Positions 61,787 through 64,000 of a DNA stretch of 64,000 nucleotides are shown here, in pieces (the stretch's first letter is position 1; every line of letters starts with the position of its first letter). The position numbers and the translations under genes were made by a program. The DNA lies in assembly GCA_021324595.1 (NCBI GenBank), contig JAJPIV010000165.1:1-64000 (forward strand), given 5' to 3'. The stretch comes from Actinomycetota bacterium (GTDB lineage Bacteria > Actinomycetota > Actinomycetes > Streptosporangiales > Streptosporangiaceae). The notes beneath the pieces were generated by a model. The model saw only the letters and a list, made by a program, of their open reading frames with translations, was not told the DNA's origin and made no database searches.

Positions 61787-61802
61787 CCGGACCCGGGTCC
61801 GG
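61787..61802. terminator. palindromic terminator candidate after the flavodoxin gene
   Basis: CCGGACCCGGGTCCGG is a perfect 16-base palindrome beginning six bases after the flavodoxin stop, in the gap before the convergent GAF-ANTAR gene ends at 61820. It could fold as a short hairpin for both directions. Confidence 0.35.
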
Positions 61803-61819
61803 CCGGGCTGCCGCCATGG

Positions 61820-62800
61820 TCAGCGGCCTGTGCCACGGGAGCGGCCCGCCCGGCCGCGGAGAATATCCGTGGCGACCTCCTCCATGGCCCGGTCCTCCGC
61901 GAACGCCCGCGCCCGGATCAGCGCGAGCGCGTCGTCGACGGAGCAGTCGTACCGGGCTGCGAACATCCCGGCCGCCTGGTGAACGGCTGGCCGCAGGGCG
62001 GCGCCGACCAGCGCGCTCTCCTCGCCGGCGTACAGGCCGAGGAGCGCGTGCCCGAGCACCTCGCCCATCTGGCCGATCACTCCGGCGCCTGGCCCGCCCG
62101 CGCCGTCGCCCTCGCCGGGCCACCCCGCCCCTGGCCCGTCCGGCGCCGCGGCCCCGGGGCGCGGGTTGAGCAGCGTCAGCGCGCCGAGGCACGCCCCGCC
62201 GAGCGCGAGCGGCACGGACGCCACGGACCGCACGCTCAGTTCGGCGACCCCCGGCCCGTACACGCGCCAGCGGCGATGGATCTCGGGGCCGGCCACGGCG
62301 ACCAGCCGCCCGGCGCGCATGGCGTCCAGGCCCGGGCCCTCCCCCACCTGGTACTCAAGTTCGTGTGCCCGCCGGGCGGTGTCATCGGAGGCGAGGCACA
62401 GCGTCTCGGCGCGCCGGGAGCTGACCAGCGCCACGACCGCGCCTGTCGACTCGCCCAGCCAGGCGGCCGATTCCGTCAGCGCGACCCCCGCCTCTGCCGT
62501 CGGCCCGGCTCGGCCCGCCGTGGCGGGACCGGCACCGGCGCCTGCCCTTCCCTCCAGCCGGCCGATCGCGGACCGGTACAGCAGCGCGGTGACCAGATGG
62601 CGCCGCTCGATCTGCCGGTGCACGGCGGCCATCCGCCAGTGCAGGACGCGCGGCCCCGGGCCGACGGCGGCGAGCGCCTCGTGACGCGCGGCGACCGCCG
62701 CGGAGCGCTCGGCGCGCTCCCGCTCGGAGCGGATCCGGGCGAGGAGCCGCTCCCGCCATTCCGTGTTCCCCGGCACCGGTGCCATCGTCATGGTCGTCAC
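61820..62800 (-). CDS. GAF-ANTAR RNA-binding antiterminator
   Basis: A 326-residue regulator. Residues ~100-260 form a GAF sensor (SAAWLGESTGAVVALVSSRR, VGEGPGLDAMRAGRLVAVAG, SVPLALGGACLGALTLLNPR). The C-terminus is an ANTAR RNA-binding domain (ALRPAVHQAAGMFAARYDCS, VDDALALIRARAFAEDRAME). ANTAR proteins bind paired hairpins in leader RNAs and prevent termination. GTG at 62800 overlaps the stop of the CheR-PAS gene by four bases, so the two signal proteins are made together. The GAF ligand is unknown. Confidence 0.9.
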   Translation of the reverse strand: MTTMTMAPVPGNTEWRERLLARIRSERERAERSAAVAARHEALAAVGPGPRVLHWRMAAVHRQIERRHLVTALLYRSAIGRLEGRAGAGAGPATAGRAGPTAEAGVALTESAAWLGESTGAVVALVSSRRAETLCLASDDTARRAHELEYQVGEGPGLDAMRAGRLVAVAGPEIHRRWRVYGPGVAELSVRSVASVPLALGGACLGALTLLNPRPGAAAPDGPGAGWPGEGDGAGGPGAGVIGQMGEVLGHALLGLYAGEESALVGAALRPAVHQAAGMFAARYDCSVDDALALIRARAFAEDRAMEEVATDILRGRAGRSRGTGR

Positions 62801-64000
62801 CGTTCCCCGCGCTCGCCGGCGGGCCGTTCCCTCATCAGCAGCACGGCGCCGCCGCGCGTGCCGCGCAGCGGCGAGCAGGAGATCCCGCAGGTGATCGTGC
62901 GCCCGCGCCGGTTCACCGCGACCAGCTCGACGTGGGCGGGCTGGCCGTCGGGGGTCATGCACCCGGAGACCGCCGCCCGGAGCATCGACGTGGGCAGGCC
63001 GAAGTCCAGGCCGAAGAAGGACCGGCCGATCACCTCACTGGCGCGCAGCCCCCACATGTCCTCAGCGCCGCTGTTCCAGACGCGCACCCTCAGGTCGGTG
63101 TCGAGCACGACGACCGCGGCCGCGATCGAGGCCATGACGCCTTCCAGGAAGGCCCGCACCTCGTCGAGCTCGCCGGTCCGCATCCGGAGCTCCTCATTGA
63201 TCGTCTCCAGCTCCTCGTTGGTGGACTGGAGCTCCTCGTTCGTCGTCTCCAGCTCCTCGTTGGTGGACTGGAGCTCCTCGTTCGTCGTCTCCAGCTCCTC
63301 GATGCTCGACTGGAGCTCCTCGTTCGTCGTCTCCAGCTCCTCGTTGGTGGACTGGAGCTCCTCGTTCGTCGTCTCCAGCTCGGCCCGGACCTGGCTGAGC
63401 TCCGACCGGAGGCGCGCCGCGTCGGTCGTGTCGACGAACGTGACCGCGGTGCCGCCGATCGTGCCGTCGTCCCAGGACAACGGCTGGACGAGCACGTCGA
63501 AGTACCGCACCTGGCCGTCCGGGGCCGGCTGCTCCGCCGAGCCGACGCGGATGGCCCGGCGCTCGGCCGATGCCCGGTCGATGAGCGAGCGCAGGTCGGC
63601 GGGCCGGCGGGAGATCTCCAGGTCGCTCAACGGCCGGCCGATGTCGCGCGCGGTGAGCGCGAACTGGGACCTGGCCTCGGCGTTGAGGAGGGCCACGGTC
63701 CCGTCGGCCGCGACCACGATGACCGGGCTGGGCATGGCCTCCAGCGCGAGATCGCGCAGCGGGGCCGCCCGCCGCGCGTCCCCCGAGCCGGGGTACTGGT
63801 CATGCCTGGCCGGCGAGGTCATCCGCGGCGGTACCGGTCCCGCGGCGTGACGCCGCCGGAACACGCGCTGGCGGATCGCGAACGTGTCGAACCGGTCGCC
63901 GGCCGCCAGCAGCATCTCCGCCTTGCCGAGCAGCAGGAACCCACCGTCGCGCAGGGCGAAGTGAAAGCGCTCGATGATCTGGGCCTGCGCCTCGACGTTG
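62797..64000 (-). CDS. CheR-type methyltransferase / PAS signalling protein, 3' part
   Basis: 400 codons up to the stop; the 5' end is outside the window. The first ~40 residues (NVEAQAQIIERFHFALRDGG, then FLLLGKAEMLL) are the C-terminal end of a CheR SAM-methyltransferase domain. A PAS domain follows (MPSPVIVVAADGTVALLNAE), then a regular coiled coil of NEEL repeats, and a second PAS domain (GVMASIAAAVVVLDTDLRVR). This is the CheB/CheR-PAS hybrid architecture that senses a signal and modifies downstream proteins. It overlaps the ANTAR gene by four bases, suggesting a phosphorelay-independent signal pathway. Confidence 0.88.
   Translation of the reverse strand, partial: NVEAQAQIIERFHFALRDGGFLLLGKAEMLLAAGDRFDTFAIRQRVFRRRHAAGPVPPRMTSPARHDQYPGSGDARRAAPLRDLALEAMPSPVIVVAADGTVALLNAEARSQFALTARDIGRPLSDLEISRRPADLRSLIDRASAERRAIRVGSAEQPAPDGQVRYFDVLVQPLSWDDGTIGGTAVTFVDTTDAARLRSELSQVRAELETTNEELQSTNEELETTNEELQSSIEELETTNEELQSTNEELETTNEELQSTNEELETINEELRMRTGELDEVRAFLEGVMASIAAAVVVLDTDLRVRVWNSGAEDMWGLRASEVIGRSFFGLDFGLPTSMLRAAVSGCMTPDGQPAHVELVAVNRRGRTITCGISCSPLRGTRGGAVLLMRERPAGERGER
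63189..63381 (-). repeat. 42-base tandem repeats encoding a 14-residue coiled-coil unit
   Basis: Within the CheR-PAS gene four tandem units and a partial fifth encode ELETTNEELQSTNE with minor variation (QSSIE in unit 2). The units are nearly identical at DNA level. They give a continuous helix between the PAS domains, so copy number may vary. Confidence 0.9.

Noticed and set aside
63189-63381. Tandem repeats taken as a CRISPR-like array
   Set aside because: They are contiguous in-frame coding repeats without spacers, inside a CheR-PAS gene.

Overview
The window is very GC-rich chromosomal DNA of an actinomycete. The evidence is the gene content (Lsr2, a WhiB protein, DUF3180, a DUF2342 zinc metalloprotease, a Get3-like ATPase pair), the frequent GTG starts and the many 4-nt ATGA/GTGA stop-start overlaps. 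Gene order in the first 34 kb follows two neighbourhoods that I recall as separate blocks in Mycobacterium tuberculosis (lsr2/clpC ... ppa, and crp ... metallophosphoesterase). Here they abut at ppa-crp. I cannot name the genus.

Layout. (1) 1-22 kb, mostly minus strand: the 5' end of clpC, lsr2, a small membrane protein, a plus-strand NlpC/P60 hydrolase, then a housekeeping block of lysS, coaX-nadC-nadB-panC, a DUF2520 protein, DUF3180, folK-folB-folP, an MprF-like membrane protein, folE-ftsH, hpt-tilS, a DUF2342 protease and a PBP4-type carboxypeptidase. These serve lysyl-tRNA, CoA, NAD and folate synthesis, protein quality control and wall maintenance. (2) 22-34 kb: ppa-crp, an MBL hydrolase, NUDIX, RidA, DUF4177, a slipin, bagA-bagB-like ATPases, a whiB4-like gene divergent from a bifunctional penicillin-binding protein, a YqeY protein, a metallophosphoesterase and tRNA-Pro(CGG). 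(3) 34-37.3 kb: a degraded accessory patch beside the tRNA, with the C-terminal end of a tyrosine recombinase, an IS5-type transposase fragment, a frameshifted alpha/beta hydrolase and an internally deleted IS66 transposase. (4) 37.5-40 kb: an ECF sigma factor, a membrane anti-sigma-like partner and a secreted protein that resembles the partner's ectodomain.

(5) 40-60.4 kb is the most interesting part: a carbon monoxide dehydrogenase region with two complete coxM-coxS-coxL sets. Set A is on the minus strand with its own moxR (coxD) and VWA (coxE) genes. Set B is on the plus strand and continues into a coxI (XdhC-YHS fusion), coxG and five consecutive small single-membrane-span proteins of unknown function. 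A LysR-type regulator lies between the sets. A second moxR-coxE pair, with three small flanking genes, sits on the minus strand at 57.3-60.4 kb. The same AT-rich palindrome, GATTAAG-N6-CTTAT, occurs upstream of set B and upstream of this second maturation operon. It is a good candidate for a shared operator. Both large subunits carry the form I CO dehydrogenase signature AYXCSFR.

(6) Between and after these genes lie a LysE exporter, a PiT phosphate transporter with its DUF47 partner, a LOG protein, a flavodoxin, a GAF-ANTAR regulator and the 3' part of a CheR-PAS signalling gene that runs off the window.

All identifications come from reading motifs and recalled family sequences. No database search was run.
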